Positions 25,041-35,455 of a stretch of 60,948 bases of DNA are shown here, piece by piece. The DNA is from Clostridia bacterium (GTDB lineage: Bacteria > Bacillota_A > Clostridia > Christensenellales > Aristaeellaceae), in contig BNUH01000010.1 in the NCBI GenBank assembly GCA_025997215.1, positions 1 through 60,948 on the forward strand. The letters run 5' to 3'. The notes beneath the pieces were generated by a model, which did no database searches, was not told where the DNA came from, and saw only the letters and a program-made list of their open reading frames with translations. Each line of letters begins with the position of its first letter. Position 1 is the first letter of the stretch. A program made the position numbers and the translations under genes.

Positions 25041-27059
25041 ATGTCGGAGCTGAAGCAGGACTGGGGCCAGGTATTGCCATTCGCAAGGAGCGCGAAGCAG
25101 CTGCATCAACGCGCGCTCTCCCAGCGCAAAGGCAAGCAGTGGATGGAGGCCGCCGAACTGCTGCGCCGCGCCGCGGAGCAGGAACCCGCTAACTCGCAAG
25201 TGCTAATCGATCTGGCGCAGACATACGCGCAGATCGGCTGCAACGCGCTGGCTAACCGCGTGCTGCTGCGTGTACTGCACGAGAATCCTGACCGCAAGGA
25301 TCTCCTATATGACATGGGCGTGAACTTTTTCTCCATGCAGTCATGGCCGCAGGCGCACGACTGTTTGAGTCTGTATATCCGCAGCTGCCCCATGGGTAAA
25401 TCCCGGCGGGAGGCTAACGACCTGATCCTGTACCTGTATATGCAGCAGAATTCGCGCGTTGAGCGTCGGATTCAGCGCGCAACCTCGGCCTACGCGGACG
25501 GCAAGCACGCCCTGGCCAGCCGATTGATGAAGCGCACGTTCGCCGTGTCGCCGCTCAATGGCGACGCGCACGCGGTCGCGGCATTCTTACAGCTGTCCGA
25601 CGGCGACGCGAAGGCCGCGTTGAACTTAGCGCGTCAGGCTATAAAGCTCGACCGCCACAACACCCGTGCGTTGTGCGCGATGGTCGTCTCGCTAAGCCAG
25701 TTGAATTCCAAACCCGCCGCCCTTAAGTTCCTCCAACGCGCGATCGAGGAAGCCGAATCCGAGGCCGAGCGCGTGATGGTCGTGCATACCGCCTGTGAGA
25801 TCGAGGCGTACGCCCCGGCGCTCCAGGTGCTCCAAACCCTCACCAGCGAGCAGCCGCTCGAGCCAACGCTCACCCACCTGCTTGCGGTGTGCTACTGCCA
25901 GGTGGGGCGCGAGAAGGAAGCGCTGCCCTTGTGGGCGCGTCTGCGCCGCATCGACCCGGAGGATACCATCGCGGACTACTGTTTCGAGGCGCTCCGGGAT
26001 CACTTGGCCAGCCAGGAACCTTTCCGTCCGTCGCACATCCGCGCCGTGCCGATGGATGAGACGCTGCGGCGGCTGGGCCGTATCCGCGAACTGGCGGATG
26101 GCGACGTGGATACGCTGCAGCATGCGTGGGCCAGCCGCGAGGAGATCCGCCGCCTGGTATCCTGGGGATTGAACCAGGCCGAACCGCGCATCCGTCAGGT
26201 GATGCTGGGCCTGCTGCGCGTAGCGGGCGACGATAACGCGCGCTGGATGCTGCGCGAGGCGCTGATCAGCACCGACCAGCCGGACGCGATTAAGCAGAAT
26301 TATTTGGAAGCGTTGTATGAAATGGGCGATCCCGGCCCACATTATGTTACAAACACCCAAGGATTCTCCGTGGCGTTCGTGCAAGCCGCCGAGAGCGTGC
26401 CCCTTTCCGTCCCGCATGAGAAGCTGCTGAAAAAGCTGGCGGCGAAACTGCGCCCCGAGTTCGGCGACGCATCGCGCACGCTGGAAAATGTGTGGCAGCG
26501 CTTACTGCGCGAGGAGGGCACGATCGCCGATACGGACAGCTGGATCGATGCTCTGGAATGGGTTTACCGCGAACGAAGCGGCGTTAAGGAAGCATTAGCC
26601 GATCGACGCGTGATGCGCCGCGTGCGCCGCCTGCGGATGCTCTGGGATCAGATGGAGCGCGAGTCACTGGGCGAGCCGGAACCCGACCTGCTCACCCCGC
26701 CGGAGCGCGTGGTTCCGCTGGACGCGTGGCCCGTGCTGGAGGGTTATCTCGACGCGCAGGAGACCGACCAAACGCCGGCCAAATCCGACAAAAAGAAGGC
26801 ATCCTCGCAGAAGGCTTCAGCAAAAAAGCCGACTGAAAAGAAGGCTGCTGATAAAGAGGCGTCCGTAAAGAAGCCGCCTGAAAAGAAGCCAGCCGATAAA
26901 GAGCCGGCCGCCAAGAAGCCTGTCGCAAAAAAGAAGCCGCTGGAAATGCCGCTGATGCCCACCATGCCGACCATCCCCATCGAGGCCGCAAGCCCAGCGC
27001 CCCGCAAGCGCAAGCCGCGCGTCGCGCCCGGTTCGCCGACAGGCCCCGGTAAGGATTAG
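25041..27059 (+). CDS. TPR-repeat protein with Lys/Ala-rich C-terminal tail
   Basis: A 672-residue soluble protein. Residues 20-330 contain several tetratricopeptide-like helix pairs (for example NSQVLIDLAQTYAQIGCNAL and PLEPTLTHLLAVCYCQVG). A helical domain follows (about 340-560). Residues 575-640 are a low-complexity tail of KKPxEKKxADKE-type units, which would be flexible and basic, perhaps for binding nucleic acid or the cell surface, and the end is Pro-rich. No signal peptide or membrane segment. TPR scaffolds mediate protein interactions; the partner is unknown. The ribosome site is weak. Confidence 0.65.
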   Translation: MSELKQDWGQVLPFARSAKQLHQRALSQRKGKQWMEAAELLRRAAEQEPANSQVLIDLAQTYAQIGCNALANRVLLRVLHENPDRKDLLYDMGVNFFSMQSWPQAHDCLSLYIRSCPMGKSRREANDLILYLYMQQNSRVERRIQRATSAYADGKHALASRLMKRTFAVSPLNGDAHAVAAFLQLSDGDAKAALNLARQAIKLDRHNTRALCAMVVSLSQLNSKPAALKFLQRAIEEAESEAERVMVVHTACEIEAYAPALQVLQTLTSEQPLEPTLTHLLAVCYCQVGREKEALPLWARLRRIDPEDTIADYCFEALRDHLASQEPFRPSHIRAVPMDETLRRLGRIRELADGDVDTLQHAWASREEIRRLVSWGLNQAEPRIRQVMLGLLRVAGDDNARWMLREALISTDQPDAIKQNYLEALYEMGDPGPHYVTNTQGFSVAFVQAAESVPLSVPHEKLLKKLAAKLRPEFGDASRTLENVWQRLLREEGTIADTDSWIDALEWVYRERSGVKEALADRRVMRRVRRLRMLWDQMERESLGEPEPDLLTPPERVVPLDAWPVLEGYLDAQETDQTPAKSDKKKASSQKASAKKPTEKKAADKEASVKKPPEKKPADKEPAAKKPVAKKKPLEMPLMPTMPTIPIEAASPAPRKRKPRVAPGSPTGPGKD

Positions 27060-27075
27060 CAATAATTTCCTAACG

Positions 27076-27117
27076 ATCCGCACAATCCGCACAATCCGCA
27101 CAATCCGCACAATCCGC
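27076..27117 (+). repeat. 9-bp tandem repeat ATCCGCACA
   Basis: Four perfect tandem units of ATCCGCACA plus a partial fifth lie between the TPR and HEAT genes. A single similar unit (AATCCGCACAATCC) is inside the mini-element at 2124. It is too short-period for CRISPR, and the function is not evident. Confidence 0.85.
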
Positions 27118-27143
27118 GAGAGGATCAACGAGAGGGTCAACTA

Positions 27144-28028
27144 ATGGAAACTAATGAGCCGCGCCCCACACCCGACTTCGACCGCGAATTCGAGAGGTTT
27201 ACGCGCGTATGGCTGCGCAAGTATTCCGATAAGTATAATGGTGATATCGCACGCATGGAAGCGCTCATCCCGGATCTATACGTGCGCTGGTTGAATACGC
27301 CCGCGCCGTGGCTGGATGGGCAGATGCCTGGGCTGTACTTCGCACGCGTGACGGATCCCGCCGAGCTGATCGATTGGGCGGCGGATTACGCGCTCGCCGA
27401 TAAGTCAATGCCAGCGCCGATGTCGGACAGGATCATCCAGCTTGACGGCGCGGAGGACGCGCTCGTCGATGCGTTGGCCGCCGTCGGTACGCCTTACACA
27501 TTGCGGCTGATGGTAGTGGCGCTGCTGACCGAGCTTCAATCCACCAAACCGATGGGGTTGTATATAAAATGGATAGCCAGCCGCGCGCAGACGCTGTCCG
27601 GGCATAGGCACAGTTCGCGCGAAGATGACCTGGCCGAGCTGTGCGCAGAATCGCTGCTCCGTATGGGTTCGATGATCGTGGAACCGATATTGGCTGTAGT
27701 ACCCAGCGCAAACGCAGCAGGACAGGAGACGTTTCTGGATATATTGTGCAACTTCCCCGGAGACGAGCGAATCGTAAGTCTGGGGTTGGATTTGTTTGAA
27801 CGGCGACACGATTCGACGGCGCTGATTGCGGCGTACCTGGGCAAGCTGGGCGACCCGCGCGCGCTGCCGCCGTTGGAACGTGCGCTGCACAGCCGGGCAT
27901 TATCCTATCTGGATTACATCGAGGTTCGCAACGCTGTCGAGGAGTTAGGCGGCAGCGTACCGTCGGACGAGCCGGACTTCGCGGGCGATCCCGGTTATGA
28001 ATCATTAAAGATGATAGATAACCTTTAA
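27144..28028 (+). CDS. HEAT-repeat-like protein of unknown function
   Basis: A 294-residue acidic soluble protein with helical pairs resembling HEAT repeats in the second half (DLAELCAESLLRMGSMIVEP, then ALIAAYLGKLGDPRALPPLE). The AYLGKLGDPRALPPLERAL block is the clearest unit. The first 110 residues are helical and not recognised. It follows the 9-bp repeat with GAGAGG upstream, and lies between the TPR and HD genes; the arrangement suggests a linked cellular role but gives no function. No signal peptide. Confidence 0.6.
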   Translation: METNEPRPTPDFDREFERFTRVWLRKYSDKYNGDIARMEALIPDLYVRWLNTPAPWLDGQMPGLYFARVTDPAELIDWAADYALADKSMPAPMSDRIIQLDGAEDALVDALAAVGTPYTLRLMVVALLTELQSTKPMGLYIKWIASRAQTLSGHRHSSREDDLAELCAESLLRMGSMIVEPILAVVPSANAAGQETFLDILCNFPGDERIVSLGLDLFERRHDSTALIAAYLGKLGDPRALPPLERALHSRALSYLDYIEVRNAVEELGGSVPSDEPDFAGDPGYESLKMIDNL

Positions 28029-28055
28029 TTATAGATAATCTTTAAGGAGCACCGC

Positions 28056-28730
28056 ATGGCCCAAATGATGACGCTGGATCGTATCCGCAAGGATCCCGGT
28101 TTGCGTTTGCTGATCGACGCGGCCAATCAACACCTGGCCGTGCAGGGGTATACGGATCACGGGCCGAGGCACGCGGGATTCGTCAGCCACTTTGCCAAGG
28201 AGATCCTGCGCTGCCTGAGTTTCGATGAGCGCATCGTTGAATTGGCGGCGATTGCAGGGTATGTCCACGACATCGGCAACAGCATCAACCGCAACAACCA
28301 CGGCGTCAGCGGCGCGTGCATGCTGTTTCCGTTATTACTTCAGATGGATATGGTGTTGACCGACGTCCTCACCGTGGTCACAGCCGTCGGCAACCATGAG
28401 GAGGATTACGGCGTCGTGACTGGACCCGTAACGGCGGCGGTAGTCATCGCGGACAAGGCCGACGCCAGCCGCAGCCGTGTCCGCAACGGCACGCCCGAAC
28501 CCGGCGACATCCACGACCGCGTGAATTTCGCTATCCAGCACAATCGCCTGACCGTCGATCCCGAGCGGCGCGTGATCCGCGACGAGTTGGATATGAATAC
28601 CTCCAGCTCCGTCATGGAATACCTGACCATTTATATGTCCAGAATCGCCATGTGTGAGAAGGCCGCGCGGTTCCTGGGCTGCACATTCGACTTGATCATC
28701 AACGGGCACTCGATCAACGCGACGATATAG
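28056..28730 (+). CDS. HD-domain phosphohydrolase-like protein
   Basis: A 224-residue protein with HGPRHAGFVSHFAKEIL (first His), AAIAGYVHDIGNSINRNNHG (the HD pair and later His) and KADASRSRVRNG in the second half; these are the metal-binding positions of the HD superfamily. The middle includes VVTAVGNHEEDYG. It is a cytoplasmic hydrolase candidate, acting on nucleotides or phosphate esters; the substrate is not identifiable. GGAG at 28044-28047 supports ATG 28056, 28 bases after the previous stop. Confidence 0.75.
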   Translation: MAQMMTLDRIRKDPGLRLLIDAANQHLAVQGYTDHGPRHAGFVSHFAKEILRCLSFDERIVELAAIAGYVHDIGNSINRNNHGVSGACMLFPLLLQMDMVLTDVLTVVTAVGNHEEDYGVVTGPVTAAVVIADKADASRSRVRNGTPEPGDIHDRVNFAIQHNRLTVDPERRVIRDELDMNTSSSVMEYLTIYMSRIAMCEKAARFLGCTFDLIINGHSINATI

Positions 28731-28826
28731 CTGATTCGATTAGTTTTTCATATAGGGTTCAACAATATCCGCCTCTGATTCGTCGTATATACATGGATTG
28801 TATAACGCGGGAGGCGGAATATTGTT

Positions 28827-30116
28827 ATGAGGAATAATCGGAGACGCGGCGTGTCGTTCGGCACATGGCTGATGCTGGCCGTGACAGTGGCGACGATCGG
28901 CTTAGGCGCGTGGGTATTCCCACGTTTGTCAGGGAACCTGGACGAAGTGGCCTTCGACGCAACCGCGATCATCCAAGCGCTGGCCGCCACCGCCGATCCC
29001 GGCGCTACTCCCGTGCCCGCCTACCAGCCCACGCTTGAACCGATCGCCGAGCCGACTGCCACGCCCGCGCCCCAGGCGCGCGTGATCACACTCGGCGCGG
29101 CGGGGCAGATATTCCTGGATAGCACGCTGCGCAAGTCCGGGCTGTTGGAGACGGGTTCATATAATTATGATAGCATATTCGACGCGATAACGCCGTACAC
29201 CGCCGCGCTGGATGCGATGATGGTGACGCTGGAGACGACAGTTACCGACGCGTCGCCTTACGACGCATACTGCGCGCCGTCTGAAATATTGACGTCTCTT
29301 AAAAAAGCCGGGGTAGATATAATTAATCTTGGTACAGAACGAATATTGGAGGAAGGCATCGAGGGCTTAAACAAGACCCGCGCCGCGGCAGAGAAGAATG
29401 GCTTCTCCGTGACGGGAGCGCATCGCAGTTCGGACGAGCAGGCGCTGCCGCTGACGTTCGACTTGAACGGCGTCAAGGTGGCTATACTCAGCTATACATA
29501 TGGGTTAAGTACGGTTGGCGTGAAGCAGGGTACGAAGGATCAGCGCGCAATAGCGGTCAACATCATCGACCCGGAAACCATTCGCGCGGACGTCGCGACG
29601 GCGCGAGGCCAAGGCGCGAACCTAGTCATCGTCAACGTGCACTGGGGCAAGCGTTCCAATACGAAGCCCAGCACCGATTGCACGAAGCTTGTCGACCAGA
29701 TCGCCGACTGCGGCGTGGATGTGATACTGGGCACGCACCCTTCATACGTGCACAAGATGGAGCGGCGCGCGGTTACGTGGGCTGACGGCACGGAGCATGA
29801 GCTGTTCGTCGCGTATTCGCTGGGGAATTTCCTGTCGAATGAACGCGATTCGGCGGAACAGATCGTGGGCATGCTGCTGTCGATGCAGTTCACGCTGGAT
29901 CCAGGCGCGACAACGGTTCGCATGACCGACGCGAAGTGGATGCCGACGTGGGTGATGCGCTGGGGCGGCGGGCCTTACCAGTATCGTCTGCTGCCGGCCG
30001 GGACGGAAACCCAGCCAGAGGAGATGACCAACTCCATCTATCGAAACATGCGACGCGCTTATGAGGACATAATAAAACGTTACGGCGACAGTGCCGCAGT
30101 ACCCATCGCGGAATGA
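28827..30116 (+). CDS. CapA-family (poly-gamma-glutamate synthesis-like) protein
   Basis: A 429-residue protein with an N-terminal anchor (FGTWLMLAVTVATIGLGAWV), a Pro/Ala linker to residue 90, and a CapA/PgsA metallophosphoesterase-like domain. VNVHWGKRSN, DCGVDVILGTHPSYVHKME and FVAYSLGNFLS are the diagnostic blocks. The first metal motif, usually GDIMLH, reads LGAAGQIFLDS, so the site is altered. The protein is probably outside the membrane; its link to gamma-polyglutamate is not shown. GGGAGGCGGA upstream is a good ribosome site. A strong terminator follows 24 bases after the stop. Confidence 0.8.
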   Translation: MRNNRRRGVSFGTWLMLAVTVATIGLGAWVFPRLSGNLDEVAFDATAIIQALAATADPGATPVPAYQPTLEPIAEPTATPAPQARVITLGAAGQIFLDSTLRKSGLLETGSYNYDSIFDAITPYTAALDAMMVTLETTVTDASPYDAYCAPSEILTSLKKAGVDIINLGTERILEEGIEGLNKTRAAAEKNGFSVTGAHRSSDEQALPLTFDLNGVKVAILSYTYGLSTVGVKQGTKDQRAIAVNIIDPETIRADVATARGQGANLVIVNVHWGKRSNTKPSTDCTKLVDQIADCGVDVILGTHPSYVHKMERRAVTWADGTEHELFVAYSLGNFLSNERDSAEQIVGMLLSMQFTLDPGATTVRMTDAKWMPTWVMRWGGGPYQYRLLPAGTETQPEEMTNSIYRNMRRAYEDIIKRYGDSAAVPIAE

Positions 30117-30140
30117 ACATACATTGAACATCGATAACCA

Positions 30141-30174
30141 AAAACCTCGTCCGGCCGAGCTTGGACGAGGTTTT
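30141..30174 (+). terminator. Intrinsic terminator after the CapA-like gene
   Basis: AAAACCTCGTCC and GGACGAGGTTTT form a perfect 12-bp stem around a 10-base loop; the T residues at the end of the stem act as the tract. It separates the 22.3-30.1 kb series from groESL. Confidence 0.75.
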
Positions 30175-30229
30175 CAGCGTAAACAGCCGATATTCCCTCA
30201 AATCGACCAAATTTACCATAAATTCCCGC

Positions 30230-30258
30230 TTGCGAATCGTGCGATTTGCGTGTATACT
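30230..30258 (+). promoter_or_regulatory. Sigma-A promoter of groESL
   Basis: TTGCGA at 30230-30235 and TATACT at 30253-30258 are 17 bases apart, ending 12 bases before the CIRCE element, so transcription starts just ahead of the operator. Confidence 0.75.
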
Positions 30259-30270
30259 GCACTACGGTTG

Positions 30271-30297
30271 TTAGCACTCACCGCCATCGAGTGCTAA
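30271..30297 (+). promoter_or_regulatory. CIRCE operator (HrcA binding site)
   Basis: TTAGCACTC, nine spacer bases, GAGTGCTAA: an exact match to the CIRCE consensus. It lies in the groESL leader, so the operon is expected to be repressed by HrcA and induced by heat. hrcA itself is not in the window. Confidence 0.97.
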
Positions 30298-30328
30298 CAG
30301 ATGGACGCTCATAAGGTGAGTAATTTAG

Positions 30329-32287
<1,959 letters not shown>

Positions 32288-32310
32288 GACACGCAGGATT
32301 ACAAATAATC

Positions 32311-32341
32311 AAACCGTCCGGCATATCCTGCCGGACGGTTT
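32311..32341. terminator. Bidirectional terminator between groEL and the XRE membrane gene
   Basis: AAACCGTCCGGCA and TGCCGGACGGTTT make a perfect 13-bp stem with a 5-base loop, with T runs at the plus-strand end and A runs at the other, so it can serve both converging transcripts. Confidence 0.75.
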
Positions 32342-32360
32342 TGTCGAATCGGATTATTTG

Positions 32361-33056
32361 TCACACACTATCCGCGTTAGCCGCGAATATGTAGTACAGC
32401 GGCACCGTCAGGAACAGTATCCACCACGGATGCCACCAATCGAATAGGCAGCCCAGCACCAGATACACCAGCGTCACCAGCACCGGATACGGGAACTGCA
32501 TCAGCGCTTTGCGGCGGGGCATGGTCTCAAAGTCCGGCATCGTGTAGTACAGCGGGATCGTCAGGAACAGCAGCCAGCCGGGATGCCACCAGTTGAATAG
32601 GAAGCCCGCCAGCAGGTACGCCCCCGTCACGATGATCGGGTATGGGAACGCCGCGTGACTGATGCGCACCTTCGTGCCGCCGACCTTGAATGAGTAATCA
32701 TCGGCGGTTACGTCGGCCGGAGCGCCGCCGTCATCAGTGGCGTACGTTTCGCGGCGATTAGCGCGCCACTTTTCAAAGTCATCCTCAACGGATCTCGTCT
32801 GGATTGTGTCAACGGTATAACTGTGATGAGTATCCGCTTGAACGGACAAGGGTTCCTCGGCCAGGAGCAGCTCATCCAGCGATATGTTGAATAGTTTTGC
32901 GATGGATATCAGCGACTGGGTGTCGGGCAATGATCGGCCCTGCTCCCAGGTTTCGATCGTGTCCGCGCCGACATTCAGTTGGGCCGCTAATTCATCCCGG
33001 GAAAGGCCGCGTCCCAGACGCAGGGCTGTTAGTTTTTCACCAGCGCGCGAGTTCAT
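32361..33056 (-). CDS. XRE-family HTH protein with a duplicated WWHP membrane module
   Basis: A 231-residue protein from ATG 33056, preceded at 6 bases by GAGGAGG; the ATG six bases upstream abuts that site. The N-terminal domain is a Cro/C1-type helix-turn-helix (LSRDELAAQLNVGADTIETW, then GRSLPDTQSLISIAKLF). A polar linker follows, then two tandem copies of a 35-residue hydrophobic unit with the shared pattern FPYP-x-x-VT, LFxWWHPxW and FLTxPLYY. The result is a membrane-anchored regulator of unknown signal. It is 34 bases downstream of the other XRE gene and likely in its operon. Confidence 0.7.
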   Translation of the reverse strand: MNSRAGEKLTALRLGRGLSRDELAAQLNVGADTIETWEQGRSLPDTQSLISIAKLFNISLDELLLAEEPLSVQADTHHSYTVDTIQTRSVEDDFEKWRANRRETYATDDGGAPADVTADDYSFKVGGTKVRISHAAFPYPIIVTGAYLLAGFLFNWWHPGWLLFLTIPLYYTMPDFETMPRRKALMQFPYPVLVTLVYLVLGCLFDWWHPWWILFLTVPLYYIFAANADSV

Positions 33057-33090
33057 TTGCATCCTCCTCTACCATTATCATTGAATAACA

Positions 33091-34305
33091 TTAACTGCGG
33101 TTTTCATCCTCGGGGAATAGGTTGCTCAACGTCTCGCGGATGGCGTCGCGCGCTACCTGCCAACCGTTTTGGCCTACATTAATGCCTTGACGGATGGCGC
33201 TTTGCACTTCACGCTGGACATTCTCCAGCACCTCGTTGGCCTCGTCGGGCCACTGCCATGAACCGGACCAGGATGCGCTGCGGTGGCCACGCTCCTCGCG
33301 CGGTTCCTCCTTGGGCTGCCACTCCTTGCCCTCCACCGCGTGTATGACATAATCGTCGATGACCGCGCGCGGCAGGAACGGCGCCAGCTTGCGCAGCACG
33401 TTCAAGTCCGGGATCTCGCCGCGAGTGGCGAGCTGCAGCAGTCGCGCCAGCTCGCCGCGATTGAGGAACGGCGCGAGCTTGACGAGTTCATCCATGTCGA
33501 GGGTTTTGAGGTCTGCGGCGGTTTCAATGATTTCGCTGAGCGCGTCTTTACCCAGCATGGGCGCCAGTTTGCGCAGCGCTTTCCAATTCGGCTTTTCGCC
33601 GACGAAGGCGAATCGCGCCATCTCGCGCAGCGTGTCGCGGCTTAGGAACGGCGCCAGTTTTTCGATCTTATTCCAATCCGGCCTTTCGCCTTGACACGCC
33701 TTGCGAACGAGCGTATCCATTGCGTCACGGCTGATGAATGGCGCGAGTGCTATTACCTGCTCCCACGGATCGCGCGGATCGGCTGCGCATTCGTCATCGT
33801 CCTCGTCGTCATCGTCGCAATCTTCATCGTCGTCCTCGTCCTCGTCATCCTCGTCGTCCTCGTCCTCTTCCTCTTCCTCGACGACAGGCGGTTCCTCAAC
33901 CTTGACGGGTTCTGGGATGATGGGCGTAACGGTCTCGACGGGCTTGGTTTCCTTGGACGCTTCCTCCGCCGGCTCATCCTCGGGCAGAACGCCGCCGTAC
34001 AGCAGCAGTTCAACGGACGTCCCCAACGCCTGGCTTAATGGGATCCACTGTGAGGCGTCGGGCAGCGAGTCGCCGCGCTCCCAATTCGACACGGCTTGCG
34101 GGCTGACGGAAAGCGTCTCGGCCAGCTTGCTCTGGGTGAGGCCCATCGCCTTGCGCAGACGCGCTATGTATGCCCCTATCTTCTCCATTTGCAAGTGCAC
34201 CGCTTCCAACTCCTTCTGCAGCATACTGTGGCGCGCGGCCAGCGTGTAGGCGCGCTTATCATGGTGATCGTGGTGTTTCTGATGGATGTGGAAATTGGTT
34301 TTCAT
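33091..34305 (-). CDS. XRE-family HTH protein with acidic linker and five KLAPFL repeats
   Basis: A 404-residue protein. Residues 6-17 are His-rich (HIHQKHHDHHDK), 30-45 look coiled-coil, and 46-100 are a Cro/C1-type HTH (GLTQSKLAETLSVSPQAVSN). Residues 141-173 are almost only Glu and Asp. Residues 185-334 hold five repeats of about 30 residues, each beginning with LAPFL or LAPM and followed by an amphipathic helix (for example KLAPFLNRGELARLLQLATR). A further helical region ends the protein. No membrane segment. GGAGG supports ATG 34305 and a sigma-A promoter lies upstream. I do not recognise the repeat as a named domain. Confidence 0.6.
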   Translation of the reverse strand: MKTNFHIHQKHHDHHDKRAYTLAARHSMLQKELEAVHLQMEKIGAYIARLRKAMGLTQSKLAETLSVSPQAVSNWERGDSLPDASQWIPLSQALGTSVELLLYGGVLPEDEPAEEASKETKPVETVTPIIPEPVKVEEPPVVEEEEEDEDDEDDEDEDDDEDCDDDDEDDDECAADPRDPWEQVIALAPFISRDAMDTLVRKACQGERPDWNKIEKLAPFLSRDTLREMARFAFVGEKPNWKALRKLAPMLGKDALSEIIETAADLKTLDMDELVKLAPFLNRGELARLLQLATRGEIPDLNVLRKLAPFLPRAVIDDYVIHAVEGKEWQPKEEPREERGHRSASWSGSWQWPDEANEVLENVQREVQSAIRQGINVGQNGWQVARDAIRETLSNLFPEDENRS

Positions 34306-34365
34306 GGGGATCCTCCTCTTTCCGCCGAACTCGCGTCCGACGCGGTAAACAAATCTTACATGATC

Positions 34366-34394
34366 AGTGTACCCATAAAAGGCGGATTGCGCAA
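34366..34394 (-). promoter_or_regulatory. Sigma-A promoter for the two XRE genes
   Basis: On the minus strand TTGCGC (34394-34389) and TACACT (34371-34366) are 17 bases apart, about 60 bases before the ATG at 34305. Confidence 0.5.
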
Positions 34395-34458
34395 TGAAGC
34401 GTCGCTTGAATTCGCTACAGCCGTGGTTGAATTTGGTAATGATTGAACTTTATTCACG

Positions 34459-35331
34459 CTAATCCCGTATAATCGACACGGTTTTCCCATCGGATTGGAT
34501 GTGAATCATACCGTCGGTATCCGTCCGCAGCGCGCGCGCGCCGATGGATTCCAAGCGTTCGAGCGTTCGTGGATCGGGTAACGGATCGCCATCCTTGCCG
34601 TCAATGCGTTCGCCCGTGGATATGATAGCAATGGCGGGACGAACCGCCTCAAGGAATAGTTGACTTGTGGATTTGTTGGAACCATGATGCGCAACCTTCA
34701 GCACGTCGGCGTGCAAATCGGTATATGTCGACAGCATTTCGCGCTCACTGCCCAGCTGCTCGTCGGCAGCCAACATGATTCGCGTGCTACCGTATTCGAG
34801 CATCAGTACGAGCGAGGCTTCATTTTCGTCGTTAAATGACAGCGCGGTCGGACCGGGAGCGAGTACGCGCACCGACAATTCGCCGACCGTCCAACTGTCG
34901 CCGGAGCGCATCGTATATGAAGGGATACCCATGCTCGATAACGCTTGGCGCATAGAGCGCGAGGGTTTGTTGTCCAAACGCATGGGGCATTCCACCAGGC
35001 CGCGGGTTGGGAACGCGCTCAAAATGGCGGCCATCCCGCCGATATGATCCTTATCGGGATGCGTCGCCACCGCATACAGCAGCGCTTGAATGCCCAGCGC
35101 GCGCATGGTACCGACTACAGCGGCGCTTGTTTCCTCCAATCCGGCGTCGATCAACATCCATTTGCTGTCGAATTGCACAAGGATGCAGTCGGCCTTGCCC
35201 ACGTCCAGGACGTACAGGTCCAACGTCGGCACGGTCGGTTGCAGGACAGGTGTGCAACTGGCAAGTGTCACGACGCTTAATGTTGTCATTATCATAACAA
35301 TCCATCTGCAATAACGGTTGGCGCGCGGCAT
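34459..35331 (-). CDS. Secreted metallo-beta-lactamase-fold lipoprotein (ComEC C-terminal domain-like)
   Basis: A 290-residue protein from ATG 35331 (AAGGGAG spaced seven bases). A signal peptide with lipobox TLASC at residues 18-22 marks a lipoprotein. LDVGKADCILVQF and the metal motif ATHPDKDHIGG match the ComEC/Rec2-type hydrolase domain (HxDxDH); KVAHHGSNKST supplies the next His pair. Known relatives of the stand-alone form include secreted beta-lactamase-like hydrolases, with DNA or small esters as possible substrates. The target is unknown. It is not in a competence locus here. Confidence 0.8.
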   Translation of the reverse strand: MPRANRYCRWIVMIMTTLSVVTLASCTPVLQPTVPTLDLYVLDVGKADCILVQFDSKWMLIDAGLEETSAAVVGTMRALGIQALLYAVATHPDKDHIGGMAAILSAFPTRGLVECPMRLDNKPSRSMRQALSSMGIPSYTMRSGDSWTVGELSVRVLAPGPTALSFNDENEASLVLMLEYGSTRIMLAADEQLGSEREMLSTYTDLHADVLKVAHHGSNKSTSQLFLEAVRPAIAIISTGERIDGKDGDPLPDPRTLERLESIGARALRTDTDGMIHIQSDGKTVSIIRD

Positions 35332-35455
35332 GGATCGCTCCCTTCCGTAAACCTTTCCAGTCAAGTCCTAGTTAAGTAATTCTATTTCCCTTTCAAGATC
35401 ATATGTGTATTATACCAAAGCGCGCGGCTGAATATCAAGTTACTGGGAGGCTCGT

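Noticed and set aside
27076..27117. Possible CRISPR array
   Set aside because: The unit is only 9 bases with no spacers, so it is a simple tandem repeat.
33701..34249. Serine-rich plus-strand frame
   Set aside because: It is the antisense of the acidic linker of the XRE protein; poly-Ser comes from reading GAC/GAG codons on the other strand.
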